This document shows positions 50,332 to 58,317 of a stretch of 64,000 bases of DNA, piece after piece. The DNA lies in NCBI GenBank assembly GCA_963764365.1, contig CAVXSI010000015.1, positions 280,071-344,070 on the forward strand. The letters run 5' to 3'. A model generated the notes under the pieces. The model was not told where the DNA came from. It saw nothing but the letters and a program-made list of their open reading frames with translations, and did not search any database. Origin of the DNA: VRUE01 sp963764365. GTDB lineage: Bacteria > Actinomycetota > Thermoleophilia > Solirubrobacterales > 70-9. The number at the start of each line of letters is the position of its first letter. The stretch's first letter is position 1. The translations under genes were made by a program, and so were the position numbers.

Positions 50332-50562
50332 CTACTCGGTCTTGCCGAGCAGCGCCTCGTGGCGGGCCGCCTTGATATCGGCGATCTCGATCGGCGGTAG
50401 CTCGTCGGCGAGCACCCCGACCGGCCAGGGCTGACCCTGGCCGTTGCCGGCGGGCTTGGCCAAGACATCAACCGCGGCCCCAACCTCTAGCCCTGAGGCA
50501 TCGGCTGCCGGCACGACGACGACGGTGGTCCCGTCCGGACGCTTCTCGATCACCTTGGCCAT
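50332..50562 (-). CDS. VapB-like antitoxin
   Basis: This is a 76-residue protein preceding the PIN toxin. The N-terminus (MAKVIEKRPDGTTVVVVPAA) looks like a short beta-strand DNA-binding region, and the C-terminus (PPIEIADIKAARHEALLGKT) like the disordered toxin-binding tail typical of such antitoxins. The assignment rests on size, order and tail type. The frame extends two codons further upstream, but ATG 50562 is preferred. Confidence 0.6.
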   Translation of the reverse strand: MAKVIEKRPDGTTVVVVPAADASGLEVGAAVDVLAKPAGNGQGQPWPVGVLADELPPIEIADIKAARHEALLGKTE

Positions 50563-50647
50563 TAGCAAAGGGTACCGCGTGTCGCGACGCCCTCATCCAG
50601 CCAAGGTTGCCGCAGACAATGAAGCTCGATGTGCAAGGCTTGGGGCG

Positions 50648-50791
50648 ATGGCCCACCACAAGCGCAAACGCCCGAAGCATCGACGCAACGGCTGTCTGCT
50701 GTGCAAGCCGCACAAGCTGACCGCCAATGTCAAGGCGAAGCGTCAACGGGATCGGAGCCGATGGACCAGCCACGAGAAAGCCGCCTGGTAG
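50648..50791 (+). CDS. Small basic protein with Cys pair
   Basis: This is a 47-residue, very basic protein (KRKRPKHRRNG, then CLLC and KAKRQRDRSRWTSHEKAAW). The CxxC may be half of a zinc site. Similar tiny basic proteins are common in actinobacterial elements, but I cannot name a family or function. ATG 50648. It lies between the toxin-antitoxin pair and the DUF3024 gene. Confidence 0.45.
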   Translation: MAHHKRKRPKHRRNGCLLCKPHKLTANVKAKRQRDRSRWTSHEKAAW

Positions 50792-50832
50792 CGACGACGC
50801 GCTGAAGCACCCGCCGCGTTAGGTTGCGGCCG

Positions 50833-51183
50833 ATGGCGCTGCCCGCTGAGGTATTGGACCCCGCGATATCCCTCGTTGCGACCTACTGCGCGACGAAGGT
50901 GCCCGCCGCACACGACGACAAGTTGAGAATCGAGTACAGGGTCCGTGGAAACACGATCACGATCTACGAATGCCGCCCGCCCTGGCGCGAGGAGGTTGGC
51001 CCAGACTGGACCAGGAGGCGGATCTGCACTTTCGAGTGGGACCCGACGACCCGCCTTTGGACGCTCTACGCGCGCGACCGAAACGACCGTCGACTCGAAT
51101 ACCCGTTCATCGAACCCGTGCGCGACCTGGCGCCACTGCTCCACGAACTCGACAACGATCCCACCTGCATCTTCTGGGGTTAG
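50833..51183 (+). CDS. DUF3024 protein
   Basis: This is a 116-residue protein. DKLRIEYRVRGNTITIYECR and PPWREEVGPDWTRRRICTFE, then the ending LAPLLHELDNDPTCIFWG, are the hallmarks of DUF3024, a small family of unknown function often seen near toxin-antitoxin and restriction genes. It is complete, and followed after eight bases by the GIY-YIG gene, so the two are probably one unit. Confidence 0.75.
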   Translation: MALPAEVLDPAISLVATYCATKVPAAHDDKLRIEYRVRGNTITIYECRPPWREEVGPDWTRRRICTFEWDPTTRLWTLYARDRNDRRLEYPFIEPVRDLAPLLHELDNDPTCIFWG

Positions 51184-51190
51184 CATCAAA

Positions 51191-51676
51191 TTGGACCGAG
51201 ACCAAGAGGGGCTGCGGCATTTTTCCGGCATCCTGAACCAGATGGAGCCGCTGCTGGAGCAGCTCCTGAACTGCGATCCGCACCAGCGGGGCGTCCGTCC
51301 CGCCGCACCGGAGCAGCCCGGCGTGTACCTGTTCACGGAGGATGGAAAGCCCATCTACGTAGGACAAACGCGCAGCTTCCGGCGGCGATGGGGAGAGCAC
51401 ACTCGTCCGTCCAGTCCAGAGAACAGCGCCCCATTCGCGTTCAACATCGCCCGTCAGGAAGCCATCCGGCAGAACATCGACGCGACCGGCCCTCGGAAGG
51501 CAGTCAGCAAGCTGCCGGACTTCGCCGGGCTATTCGACGCAGCGAAGAGTCGCGTCCGCGCGATGGAGTTTCGCTTCGTGGAGATCGAGGATCCGCCACT
51601 GCGGACAATCTTCGAGGTTTACGCAAGCCTTGCCCTCGGAACGCACGGGGATTTCAACGTGTTCGAGACGCACTAA
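51191..51676 (+). CDS. GIY-YIG domain nuclease
   Basis: This is a 161-residue protein with an N-terminal helix pair (HFSGILNQMEPLLEQLL) and a GIY-YIG core: GVYLFTEDGKPIYVGQTRSF (G-V-Y and Y-V-G), the catalytic Arg in RRRWGEHTR, and Glu in RAMEFRFVEIEDP. It is a stand-alone predicted endonuclease. TTG 51191 is chosen because it allows the helical extension; ATG 51242 is the alternative. With DUF3024 it may form a two-gene defence or selfish unit inside the repeat-bracketed segment. Confidence 0.75.
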   Translation: MDRDQEGLRHFSGILNQMEPLLEQLLNCDPHQRGVRPAAPEQPGVYLFTEDGKPIYVGQTRSFRRRWGEHTRPSSPENSAPFAFNIARQEAIRQNIDATGPRKAVSKLPDFAGLFDAAKSRVRAMEFRFVEIEDPPLRTIFEVYASLALGTHGDFNVFETH

Positions 51677-51943
51677 TCTGGATCCACATGCAGTGGAACG
51701 ACATGGATGGGCAGCCACGAACGTCGATCTGAGCGATCGCGATCTCCGTCTCGGTGCTCACGCGGCAATCCTATGGATCACTGGCGCACGAACTGGCTTA
51801 CGGCGCCCCGGGAACGACCGAACCCGGCTCTGTGGGCCGGTTCGTGGGATACCCCTAGCGGAACACAAGTCGAACCACGTTGCGCGGGTTGACACGGAGC
51901 CGATCTCGCTGGTGAGGTAGCGCCGCTTTGGCGCAATCGGAGC

Positions 51944-52285
51944 TCAGGCAGCGACCGAGCCCCGATCCTTCTCGACCAGGCCAAGCGGCACGATGTCGTC
52001 GTCGAAGACGGCGTTGACCTCGATGTGGCCGCCCAGGGCGCCCACGTAGTCGGCCAGGGTGCGCAGGTAGAGGTTCTCGGAGTGCTCGATCCGAGAGACG
52101 TTGGCCTGGGTCATCTCCAGCACCTGGGCAAGCTCGGTCTGCGTCTTGCCGATCTGCTGCCGCAACTCGGCAAGACGAACCGCGGAGACGATCGCGCGCT
52201 TGCGCGCGTCGATCTCAGCGGCGGCGCCGGGGCGCTTTCTGACTTCCTTGCTCAGCTCGCTGAACGGCTTTCTTTGTTTTGGCAT
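51944..52285 (-). CDS. XRE-family antitoxin (HigA-like)
   Basis: This is a 113-residue protein. The N-terminal helix (KPFSELSKEVRKRPGAAAEI) is followed by a helix-turn-helix: LAELRQQIGKTQTELAQVLE, MTQANVSRIEHSENLYLRTL, ADYVGALGGHIEV. This is the classic HigA antitoxin encoded after the toxin, binding toxin and operator. The upstream toxin gene is broken, so this is probably an orphan antitoxin. The start MPKQRKP (52285) is used. Confidence 0.82.
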   Translation of the reverse strand: MPKQRKPFSELSKEVRKRPGAAAEIDARKRAIVSAVRLAELRQQIGKTQTELAQVLEMTQANVSRIEHSENLYLRTLADYVGALGGHIEVNAVFDDDIVPLGLVEKDRGSVAA

Positions 52286-52593
52286 CTTGGGGCTCCTTGC
52301 CACCCTCGTGCTCGGCGAGCCCCCGAAGGTGACGATCGTAGATCCGGTCGGCGACCGGAATCATTTTCTTGTAGAAGCGCTTCGTCTTCCCCGCCTTGTC
52401 GCCGCCGATCAAGAGGATCGCCGTCCGCTCGGGGTCGAAGGCGAAGAAGACACGCATCGTCTGGGTTATCCGCAACTCTTCATGTTTGGGTGCTTCGAGC
52501 CCTCGACGGTGTCGGCGAGCGGCCGGCCCGCGCTCGGGCCAAGCTCCTTGGCCTCCAGCGTCCTTGCCGGTTCGACCACCGTCAAGAGGCCGC
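52215..52593 (-). pseudogene. HigB/Gp49-type toxin remnant, 5' truncated and frameshifted
   Basis: In one frame, GPSAGRPLADTVEGSKHPNM is the middle of a RelE/HigB (Gp49) toxin. After a missing base near 52467 the other frame continues ELRITQTMRVFFAFDPERTA, ILLIGGDKAGKTKRFYKKMI and PVADRIYDRHL, the family's C-terminal half. The N-terminal 40 or so residues are replaced by direct repeat copy 2, whose border (52594) cuts the gene. The 3' end overlaps the antitoxin start by about 70 bases, as in intact higBA pairs. The toxin should be inactive. Confidence 0.75.
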
Positions 52594-52750
52594 GCCTGAG
52601 TACCGCTACGGGGATTCGAACCCCGGTTCCCGGACTGCGAATTGGCTCTAGCAAGCCGTTTGCGGTCGATTTGTGCCTGCTGAGTCCAAGGAGTTCGGCG
52701 GAGATTCGCGGAGTTCGGTGGAGTCGGGGACAAATCTCGGGACAAAGTTC
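52594..52750. repeat. 157-bp direct repeat, copy 2
   Basis: This is the second copy of the repeat at 49765-49921, same orientation and length, including the T-arm-like GGGGTTCGAATCCCCG on the minus strand. Its left edge truncates the higB remnant. See copy 1 for identity. Confidence 0.75.
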
Positions 52751-52780
52751 GAAGAGGCATCCGTCCAACGTCCCCATCCC

Positions 52781-53416
52781 CTATTCGCGCTTGACAGTCA
52801 AGGCCCCCGGATCGTCGTAACGACTCGGGGGCCAGTCGTCGGCGCGCAGGTCCTCCTCGTCGCGCTCTTGCAGCGGCAGCTCTTTGGGATCGACGGCAAC
52901 CCTTCCCCAGTAAGCCGCGAGCTTGACCTTGAGGTGACGACGCGCCTCTGGCTGGAGTTGGGCGACGCGGCGTGGTGGCTCGGTGAGCATCTCGTCGGAC
53001 ACGAGGCTGGGGCGAAAGAGGCAGGCCACCGACTCCCCATCGAGGAACCCCGGCAGCGGCGGCAGGTACATGTAGGGGTGGAGCGTGTCGCGACTGCGGA
53101 GCAGGTTCACGCTGTCCATGACGGCGCCGGCCTGCTCGGCGACGGCGGCCAGCGGAAGCACCGGGACGAGCACACGAAAGGGATGGGCGGTCACGCTCTC
53201 CTCTCGCTGCTCGGCCATGTCGCAGGTCGGCGTGGTCAGGAGCCCGTAGGCGAAGCCGACCTCGCCAACGAAGTGCTTGCCGTCGTCTGCACGGAAGAGC
53301 GTCGTCGGCTGGTCGCCGAACGGGATCGCCTCGAAGAGGTCGCCGGCGAACAGCGCCGTTGACCAGGGTGGCGTCCAGTACTGCTCGTCGTGTGGTCGAT
53401 GCTCTCCAGGCCCCAT
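52781..53416 (-). CDS. Hypothetical protein of the island
   Basis: This is a 211-residue soluble protein with no family I can name. It has an aromatic N-terminus (YWTPPWSTALFAGDLFEAIP), a central AYGLLTTPTCDMAEQREESV and a positively charged C-terminal part (PEARRHLKVKLAAYWGRVAV). The Cys-Asp in TPTCDM is striking, but I cannot tie it to a catalytic role. It is followed upstream by a MerR-like gene on the same strand (53 bases), perhaps its regulator. Codon use matches the island. Confidence 0.5.
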   Translation of the reverse strand: MGPGEHRPHDEQYWTPPWSTALFAGDLFEAIPFGDQPTTLFRADDGKHFVGEVGFAYGLLTTPTCDMAEQREESVTAHPFRVLVPVLPLAAVAEQAGAVMDSVNLLRSRDTLHPYMYLPPLPGFLDGESVACLFRPSLVSDEMLTEPPRRVAQLQPEARRHLKVKLAAYWGRVAVDPKELPLQERDEEDLRADDWPPSRYDDPGALTVKRE

Positions 53417-53468
53417 CGCTCGCTGCCCTTCACGGGCCTCGAACCCTACGACCGGGGGACGACGACTC

Positions 53469-53702
53469 TCAGTCGATCGAGCGGACGCGGGTCACGGGGA
53501 CAACGTCGTCGTCCTCGCGCAGCGGCGCGAAGCCGCTGAACATCTGCGTGTGCATCGCCTCCACGTCCTCCGCCCGGAAGCGCCGGACTCCGCTTGGAAG
53601 CCGGACGGCTCGCAGAAGGCCTCGCTCCTCCCAGCGGCGGATCGTGTTCTCGTGGACCCCCAATACGCGGGCGGCCTGTCGGACCTGCATCAGCTGCGCC
53701 AT
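53469..53702 (-). CDS. MerR-like helix-turn-helix protein
   Basis: This is a 77-residue single-domain DNA-binding protein: MQVRQAARVLGVHENTIRRW, EERGLLRAVRLPSGVRRFRA and EDVEAMHTQMF match the MerR/excisionase winged HTH. No effector-binding domain. ATG 53702 begins just before the domain. Such proteins act as excisionases or antitoxin-like repressors; it probably controls the downstream 52781-53416 gene. Confidence 0.75.
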   Translation of the reverse strand: MAQLMQVRQAARVLGVHENTIRRWEERGLLRAVRLPSGVRRFRAEDVEAMHTQMFSGFAPLREDDDVVPVTRVRSID

Positions 53703-53785
53703 GCGGCCAAGGGTAGGCGAAAAGAGCGAGAATGTCAATGTAAGTGAGATGGTGGACTTTATCCCCGATCGTTGCGTCGGCGGTC

Positions 53786-53959
53786 CTAGCCAGCAGCGAA
53801 TTCCTCTCGCTGGCGCTCGAACTCCTCCCGGAACTCAAGGTCGTCCTTGAGCCGCCGCGCGAGCCGCCGGTCGTAGTAGGACTCGACCATCGCTGGGAAA
53901 TCGGGGTTGCGAGCGGTCCGCTCGTCAACCAGCTCATCGAGAAAATCACGATCAGGCAT
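53786..53959 (-). CDS. Short acidic protein, possible antitoxin
   Basis: This is a 57-residue helical protein (DFLDELVDERTARNPDFPAM, RRLARRLKDDLEFREEFERQ). Size, acidity and position in a toxin-antitoxin island suggest an antitoxin or regulator, but no family is recognised and its partner is unclear; the PIN-like gene at 54093 is divergent from it. The start MPDRD (53959) is used. Confidence 0.45.
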   Translation of the reverse strand: MPDRDFLDELVDERTARNPDFPAMVESYYDRRLARRLKDDLEFREEFERQREEFAAG

Positions 53960-54092
53960 TGCGGCCAACGGTACCGCGTGCCGCAGCGTTGTCTAACGAG
54001 ACCTGGAGTCGAAGTGCTAGACAAACTTGGCGTCGAGCCTCCCCGCGAACGCGGAGGCAAAACGTCGGCAAGTTCGACCAAACTGGCGCGTC

Positions 54093-54446
54093 ATGGTTTC
54101 CGCGACGCTGGACACCTCATGCGCCCAAAATTTCCTTAGCGTCGACGAGGAGCCAGACGAGAGCCTGATGGAGTTGATCAGCCTGGCGCTCGCCGGGCGA
54201 GTCGTGGTCAACGTCTCCGCGGAGACGTTCAACGAGGTGGAGCGCACGAACGACGTCGAGGCCCGTCAACGAAGGCTCGCGCGGCTCAAGACCTTCGGTC
54301 GCCTTGAGATCCCGCCATACCGAGCAGATGAGAGGGACCAGCTCGCGGGCAATCTTCACGAGATGCTCTTCCCGAACGCAATTTCTGGAAGCCGCCAGGA
54401 CGATCACAACATCCGGGATTGCCGGCAACTGGCCACCCACCAGTGA
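54093..54446 (+). pseudogene. PIN-domain-like protein, truncated at the C-terminus
   Basis: SATLDTSCAQNFLSVDE gives the first PIN Asp, ETFNEVERTNDVEAR the second acidic site, and SRQDDHNIRDCRQLATH the late acidic block. Family members continue for 20-30 more residues with a Thr/Asp-containing strand. Here the frame stops at once after ATHQ. No continuation is visible in other frames beyond 54446, so a recombination junction rather than a simple indel is likely. ATG 54093. Confidence 0.5.
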
Positions 54447-54591
54447 TCGTGCGTGAGGGGCGGTGCTGTTGGCGGTTGGAGGTGGCTCAGGCAGCCGGAG
54501 TCCGGTGCAACTCGACGAGGGCGGCTCGGCAGAACTCGCCACGAAAAGGCGAGGCAAACCGCTCTCCCCTTGGACATACGGGGGAGAGCGA

Positions 54592-54789
54592 ATGCCGGAC
54601 GACCGCCTACTGACAGAGCCGCTGCTTGACGCCCGCGAGGCGGCCAAGCTGCTCCACGTGCCGCGGAGCACGCTCTACGAGCTGGTCCGATCGCGGGGGC
54701 TGCCGCACGTGCGCATCGGACAGCGGGGGGTCCGGTTCACCCGCACCGACCTCGAGCGGTGGGTGGACGAGAACAACGCCCGCCGTTAG
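54592..54789 (+). CDS. Excisionase-type HTH protein
   Basis: This is a 65-residue winged HTH of the excisionase/MerR-like DUF: LLDAREAAKLLHVPRSTLYE, LVRSRGLPHVRIGQRGVRFT, RTDLERWVDENNARR. In integrative elements this gene normally stands immediately before a tyrosine integrase. None follows here; the next feature is a small gene broken by an IS256-type element. It is probably an orphan left by loss of the integrase. ATG 54592 follows GGGGAGAG. Confidence 0.82.
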   Translation: MPDDRLLTEPLLDAREAAKLLHVPRSTLYELVRSRGLPHVRIGQRGVRFTRTDLERWVDENNARR

Positions 54790-54919
54790 ACGCGGAGGAA
54801 CGCCGGCTCAGCTGGAGAAGTCCTACGCCACCCAGCGGGCGTTCGCCAGCTCGTGGCGATACTGGCCGGTCGCCAGATAGGCGCGTAGGCGACGATCGGG
54901 GGCCAGCGGCCTGACCTTG

Positions 54920-56304
54920 AGTCAAGTAGGCGGGAGTGGTGTAACCGCTCGTCAGTCTCTTCACGCGGCTTGTAGTGCCGGCACCTCCTCTCGTCCCTCA
55001 TCGCCCTGGTCCTGCAGGACCAGGGCGAGCGACTCCTCGGAGAGGTAGCGGCGGGCGACCAGCCACTCGTCGTTCTGCTCGATCAGCAGCGCTCCGACCA
55101 AGCGGATCACCGACGCGTCGTCGGGGAAGATCCCGACCACGTCGGAGCGCCGCCCGACCTCGCGGTTGACCCGCTCCAGGGGGTTGGTGCTCCGCAGCTT
55201 GGACCAGTGCGGCGCGGGGAAGCGGTAGAAGGCGAGCAGATCCTCCTCGGCGTCCTCCAGGAGGTCGGCGACCTTGGGCACCGTCGGGGCGAGGCGCTCG
55301 ATCACCGCCGTGGCGCGCTCGCGGGCCTGCTCATGGCCCTCGGCGTTGAAGACCTCGCGCAGGGCCGCTGAGACCATGCCGCGCTGGGTCGGGCGGCAGT
55401 GCTGGTGCATGTCCCTGACGAAGTGGACTGTGCAGCGCTGCCAGGGGCAGCCCAGCACCCGCGCGATCGCGCCCTTCAGCCCCTCGTGGGCGTCGGAGGC
55501 GCAGAGGCGGACGCCGGCGAGGCCGCGGGCTCGCAGCGAGCGCAGGAACTCGACCCAGAAGGCGCCCGACTCGACCTCGCCGACGTCGAGGTCGATCACC
55601 TCGCGGCGCCCCGACTCATGCACCCCGTAGGCGATCACCACCGCCTTGGAGCGCACGTGGCCGTCGGATCGGACCTTGACCTGCTTGGCGTCGAGCCAGA
55701 GGTATGGGTACTCCCCTTCCAGTGGGCGCTCGCGGAAGGCCGACACCCGCTCGTCCAGGCCGCGGCAGATCGCCGAGACCCGGTCCTTGCTCATCCCCGA
55801 GATCCCCAGCTGGGAGACGAGGCGGTCGACCTTGCGGGTGGAGACGCCGTTGACGTAGGCCTCCATGACCACCGCCAGCAGGGCCTGCTCGGCGGGTCGG
55901 CGCGGCTCCAGAAAGGAGGGGAAGTAGGCGGCGCCTTCGCGCTTTTTCGGGATCGCCAGCTCGATCTCCCCGACCCTGGTCTCCCAGGCCCGGTCCCGGT
56001 AGCCGTTTCGGTGCGTCGAGCGCTCTGGGGAGACCTCGCCGCGGGCGGCGCCGATCTCGCCCGAGATCTCGGCCTCCATCAGCTCGCGGGCGACCAGCGC
56101 GACGGCGTCGCGCAGGAAGTCGGCGTGCTCGGTGATCAGGGTCTTGGCGACGACCTCGGCGGTCGTCATGCTCTGGCTCTCGGCCATCGTGGTGTTCCTT
56201 TCGTCGATTGGGTTGGACTTCAACCGACGAGTCTGGGGCCCGCGGTGGCCGGAACTTCGTTCCGGCCCCTACGTGCCAGTTACACCACTTCTACCGACGT
56301 GACC
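54920..56304 (-). mobile_element. Complete IS256-family insertion sequence
   Basis: The element is 1385 bp. GTCAAGTAGGCGGGAGTGGT and onward (54921-54945) matches, inverted, 56279-56303 at 20 of 25 positions. TGACCTTG occurs directly outside both ends (54912-54919 and 56305-56312), an exact 8-bp target-site duplication as expected for this family. The transposase is intact. A perfect hairpin (GGCCGGAAC/GTTCCGGCC, 56247-56267) lies between the right end and the transposase start and may block read-through expression. Intact ends and duplication indicate a recent insertion. Confidence 0.93.
54961..56187 (-). CDS. IS256-family transposase
   Basis: This is a 408-residue mutator-type DDE transposase: AEISGEIGAARGEVSPERST then HRNGYRDR at the N-terminus, YPYLWLDAKQVKVRSDGHVR (first Asp), GVRLCASDAHEGLKGAIARV (second Asp), CTVHFVRDMHQH, and TNPLERVNREVGRRSDVVGI (catalytic Glu). 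All three catalytic acids are present. ATG 56187 has AAAGGAA upstream; the open frame extends 12 codons further but includes that ribosome-binding site. Confidence 0.93.
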   Translation of the reverse strand: MAESQSMTTAEVVAKTLITEHADFLRDAVALVARELMEAEISGEIGAARGEVSPERSTHRNGYRDRAWETRVGEIELAIPKKREGAAYFPSFLEPRRPAEQALLAVVMEAYVNGVSTRKVDRLVSQLGISGMSKDRVSAICRGLDERVSAFRERPLEGEYPYLWLDAKQVKVRSDGHVRSKAVVIAYGVHESGRREVIDLDVGEVESGAFWVEFLRSLRARGLAGVRLCASDAHEGLKGAIARVLGCPWQRCTVHFVRDMHQHCRPTQRGMVSAALREVFNAEGHEQARERATAVIERLAPTVPKVADLLEDAEEDLLAFYRFPAPHWSKLRSTNPLERVNREVGRRSDVVGIFPDDASVIRLVGALLIEQNDEWLVARRYLSEESLALVLQDQGDEGREEVPALQAA

Positions 56305-56662
56305 TGACCTTGCGGATGGCTCGCGCCGGAGTCTTCTCCTCGGTCGCGTAGACGCGCCGGTAGTCCGGCGAGTCGGGCCCGGCCTCAGGATCAGTGGCGA
56401 AGACGAGGAAGCCGCGCCGTTCGGAACGGGCGCGGTTCGCCGTGGCGATACGACTCTGCTCGCGCTCCAGCTCTTCAGCCCAGGCGAAGAGATCTATCTG
56501 CGTTGCCGGTTGGGCCATTAGGAATCTTGTACCAGGTAGATCGGGCTCCCCCGCCTTGCTGCCGCCCGGACCGACCGGGGTGCCGACGGGAAACGCGTTG
56601 GCGGGTGCCTCCCCTACCAGCTCTCGGCAGGGGCGCGCCGCGCGGTCGGGAATACTGGGCGG

Positions 56663-57811
56663 ATGCCCGTACGCGTGCACATCGAGCCTTCGATGCTGGA
56701 GTGGGCCAGCGAGCGCTCGGGCAGGAGCCCCGATGATCTGAGTCGACGGGTTCCGCGACTGGCCGCGTGGACCCGGGGCGAGGCCGAGCCGACGCTGAAG
56801 CAGCTTGAGGCCTTTTCGCGGGCGACGAGCACGCCGGTGGGACTCCTGATGCTCCCCGAGCCGCCGGACATGCCGCTTCCAGTTCCAGATTTCAGGACGC
56901 TGCCGAATGCAGTCGCCGCTCCGGCAAGCCCGGACCTGCTCGACACGATCTACCTGTGCGAGGAGCGCCAGGAGTGGTATCGGAGCTATGCCTTGGTCAA
57001 CGACGCGGATCCGCTGGATTTCGTCGGCTCCGTGACGGCCGAGGACGATGTCGTCTCCACCGCGGATCGCATGAGGACCAGGCTCGCTTTCGACCTCGCG
57101 TCCCGGCGCGAGTATTCGAGCTGGACCGAGGCGCTCGGCAAGCTCAGCGAACTAGCCGAGGAAATCGGCGTTCTCGTGATGATCAGCGGGGTTGTCGGCA
57201 GCAACACGCACCGAAAGCTCAATCCCGATGAGTTTCGCGGCTTTGCCCTGGTCGACGACCTCGCTCCGATCGTGTTCATCAACGGCGCCGACACCAAGGC
57301 GGCTCAGATCTTCACCCTGGCGCATGAGCTCGTGCATATATGGCTCGGACAGCCGGCAGTGTCCAACCCGCGTCTTGACGTCCGGCGTGAGGACCAGCAC
57401 GTAGAGCGCTTCTGCAATGCCGTCGCGGCGGAGCTGCTCGTTCCGCTGGCGCACCTGAAGGACGAGTTCGACCCGAGCAGATCGCTCGCTGACGAGCTGG
57501 ACCGTCTCGCCCGGCTCTATCGCGTCAGCACCCTTGTCATTCTGCGACAGATCTTCGACGCCGGCCGGCTGTCGTGGAACGAGTACAACGGCGCATATTC
57601 CGAGCAAATATCCCGGCTCGCGCGAGTGACCGGGTCTAGCGGGGGGAACTTCTACAACACGCAGCCCGTGCGGACGAGCAAGCGCTTCGCTCACGCCGTG
57701 ATCGCCGACGCCCTCGAAGGTCGGACGCTACACCGGGACGCGTTCCGGCTCCTCGGCGTTCGCCGATACAACACGTTCCGCGAACTCGGACACAGGCTCG
57801 GACTTCCGTGA
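56663..57811 (+). CDS. XRE-HTH plus ImmA/IrrE metallopeptidase
   Basis: This is a 382-residue protein. The N-terminal HTH-like region (MLEWASERSGRSPDDLSRRV, LKQLEAFSRATSTPVGLLML) is followed by the M78 peptidase core: RGFALVDDLAPIVFINGADT, AAQIFTLAHELVHIWLGQPA (HELVH zinc site) and ERFCNAVAAELLVPLAHL (third-ligand Glu region). A helical C-terminal domain completes it. This architecture pairs with DUF4411 PIN-like toxins and resembles the xre-peptidase regulators of mobile elements. It overlaps the DUF4411 start by one base (TGATG). Confidence 0.88.
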   Translation: MPVRVHIEPSMLEWASERSGRSPDDLSRRVPRLAAWTRGEAEPTLKQLEAFSRATSTPVGLLMLPEPPDMPLPVPDFRTLPNAVAAPASPDLLDTIYLCEERQEWYRSYALVNDADPLDFVGSVTAEDDVVSTADRMRTRLAFDLASRREYSSWTEALGKLSELAEEIGVLVMISGVVGSNTHRKLNPDEFRGFALVDDLAPIVFINGADTKAAQIFTLAHELVHIWLGQPAVSNPRLDVRREDQHVERFCNAVAAELLVPLAHLKDEFDPSRSLADELDRLARLYRVSTLVILRQIFDAGRLSWNEYNGAYSEQISRLARVTGSSGGNFYNTQPVRTSKRFAHAVIADALEGRTLHRDAFRLLGVRRYNTFRELGHRLGLP

Positions 57812-58296
57812 TGTACCTCCTCGACGCCAACGTGTTCATCCAGGCCAAGAACCTCCAGTACGGGTTCGACTTCTGCCCGGCATTCTGGGACTGGCTCGAC
57901 GAGCAGTCCGAGGCTGGTCACGTCGGCAGCATCGAGAAAGTCTTCGACGAGCTGAAGGCCGGCGGAGACGATCTCTCCACCTGGGCGATCGCCCGGCCAG
58001 GCTTGTTCGCGCAGCCAGACATTCCCGTCGTAGAGAGCCTTCAGGCAGTCAGCCGGTGGGCGGCATCCGCCCACTACGACCCCGCCGCGGTCAGCACCTT
58101 CCTCCAGGACGTCGACTACTACCTCGTCGCGCACGCGCACGCACATGAACTCACCGTCATCACGCATGAGGTGCCTGCCAACTCGGTGAAGAAGATCAAG
58201 ATTCCGAACGCGTGCATCGATCTCCAGATCAAGTGCATGAGCCCCTACGAGATGCTACGGGTGGAGCGTGCGCGGTTCGTGCTAGGGCGAGCGTGA
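57811..58296 (+). CDS. DUF4411 PIN-like protein (putative toxin)
   Basis: This is a 161-residue protein. MYLLDANVFIQAKNLQYGFD, FCPAFWDWLDEQSEAGHVGS, IEKVFDELKAGGDD, VDYYLVAHAHAHELTVITHE and KIKIPNACIDLQIKCMSPYE fit DUF4411, a PIN-fold family. Acidic positions D6 in LLDAN, E/D in FDEL and D in DYYLVAHA are kept. It is coupled to the ImmA/IrrE gene, which is expected to act as its antitoxin/regulator, and sits directly beside the type I restriction genes. ATG 57811; a GTG one codon earlier is possible. Confidence 0.88.
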   Translation: MYLLDANVFIQAKNLQYGFDFCPAFWDWLDEQSEAGHVGSIEKVFDELKAGGDDLSTWAIARPGLFAQPDIPVVESLQAVSRWAASAHYDPAAVSTFLQDVDYYLVAHAHAHELTVITHEVPANSVKKIKIPNACIDLQIKCMSPYEMLRVERARFVLGRA

Positions 58297-58317
58297 ACTG
58301 GGCAATCAGTTGAATCG

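Larger units (their letters stand above)
54823..56518 (-). pseudogene. Small gene interrupted by the IS256-family element
   Basis: The 5' part starts at ATG 56518 (MAQPATQIDLFAWAEELERE) and reads RRGFLVFATDPEAG then ARAIRKV up to the IS. The 3' part resumes on the other side: RPLAPDRRLRAYLATGQYRH, ELANARWVA, stop at 54823. Joining the two sides and counting the 8-bp target duplication once gives exactly 101 codons with no frame change, so the IS is the only lesion. The intact protein would have 100 residues. I do not recognise the family. It is divergent from the ImmA/IrrE gene 145 bases away. Confidence 0.82.
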
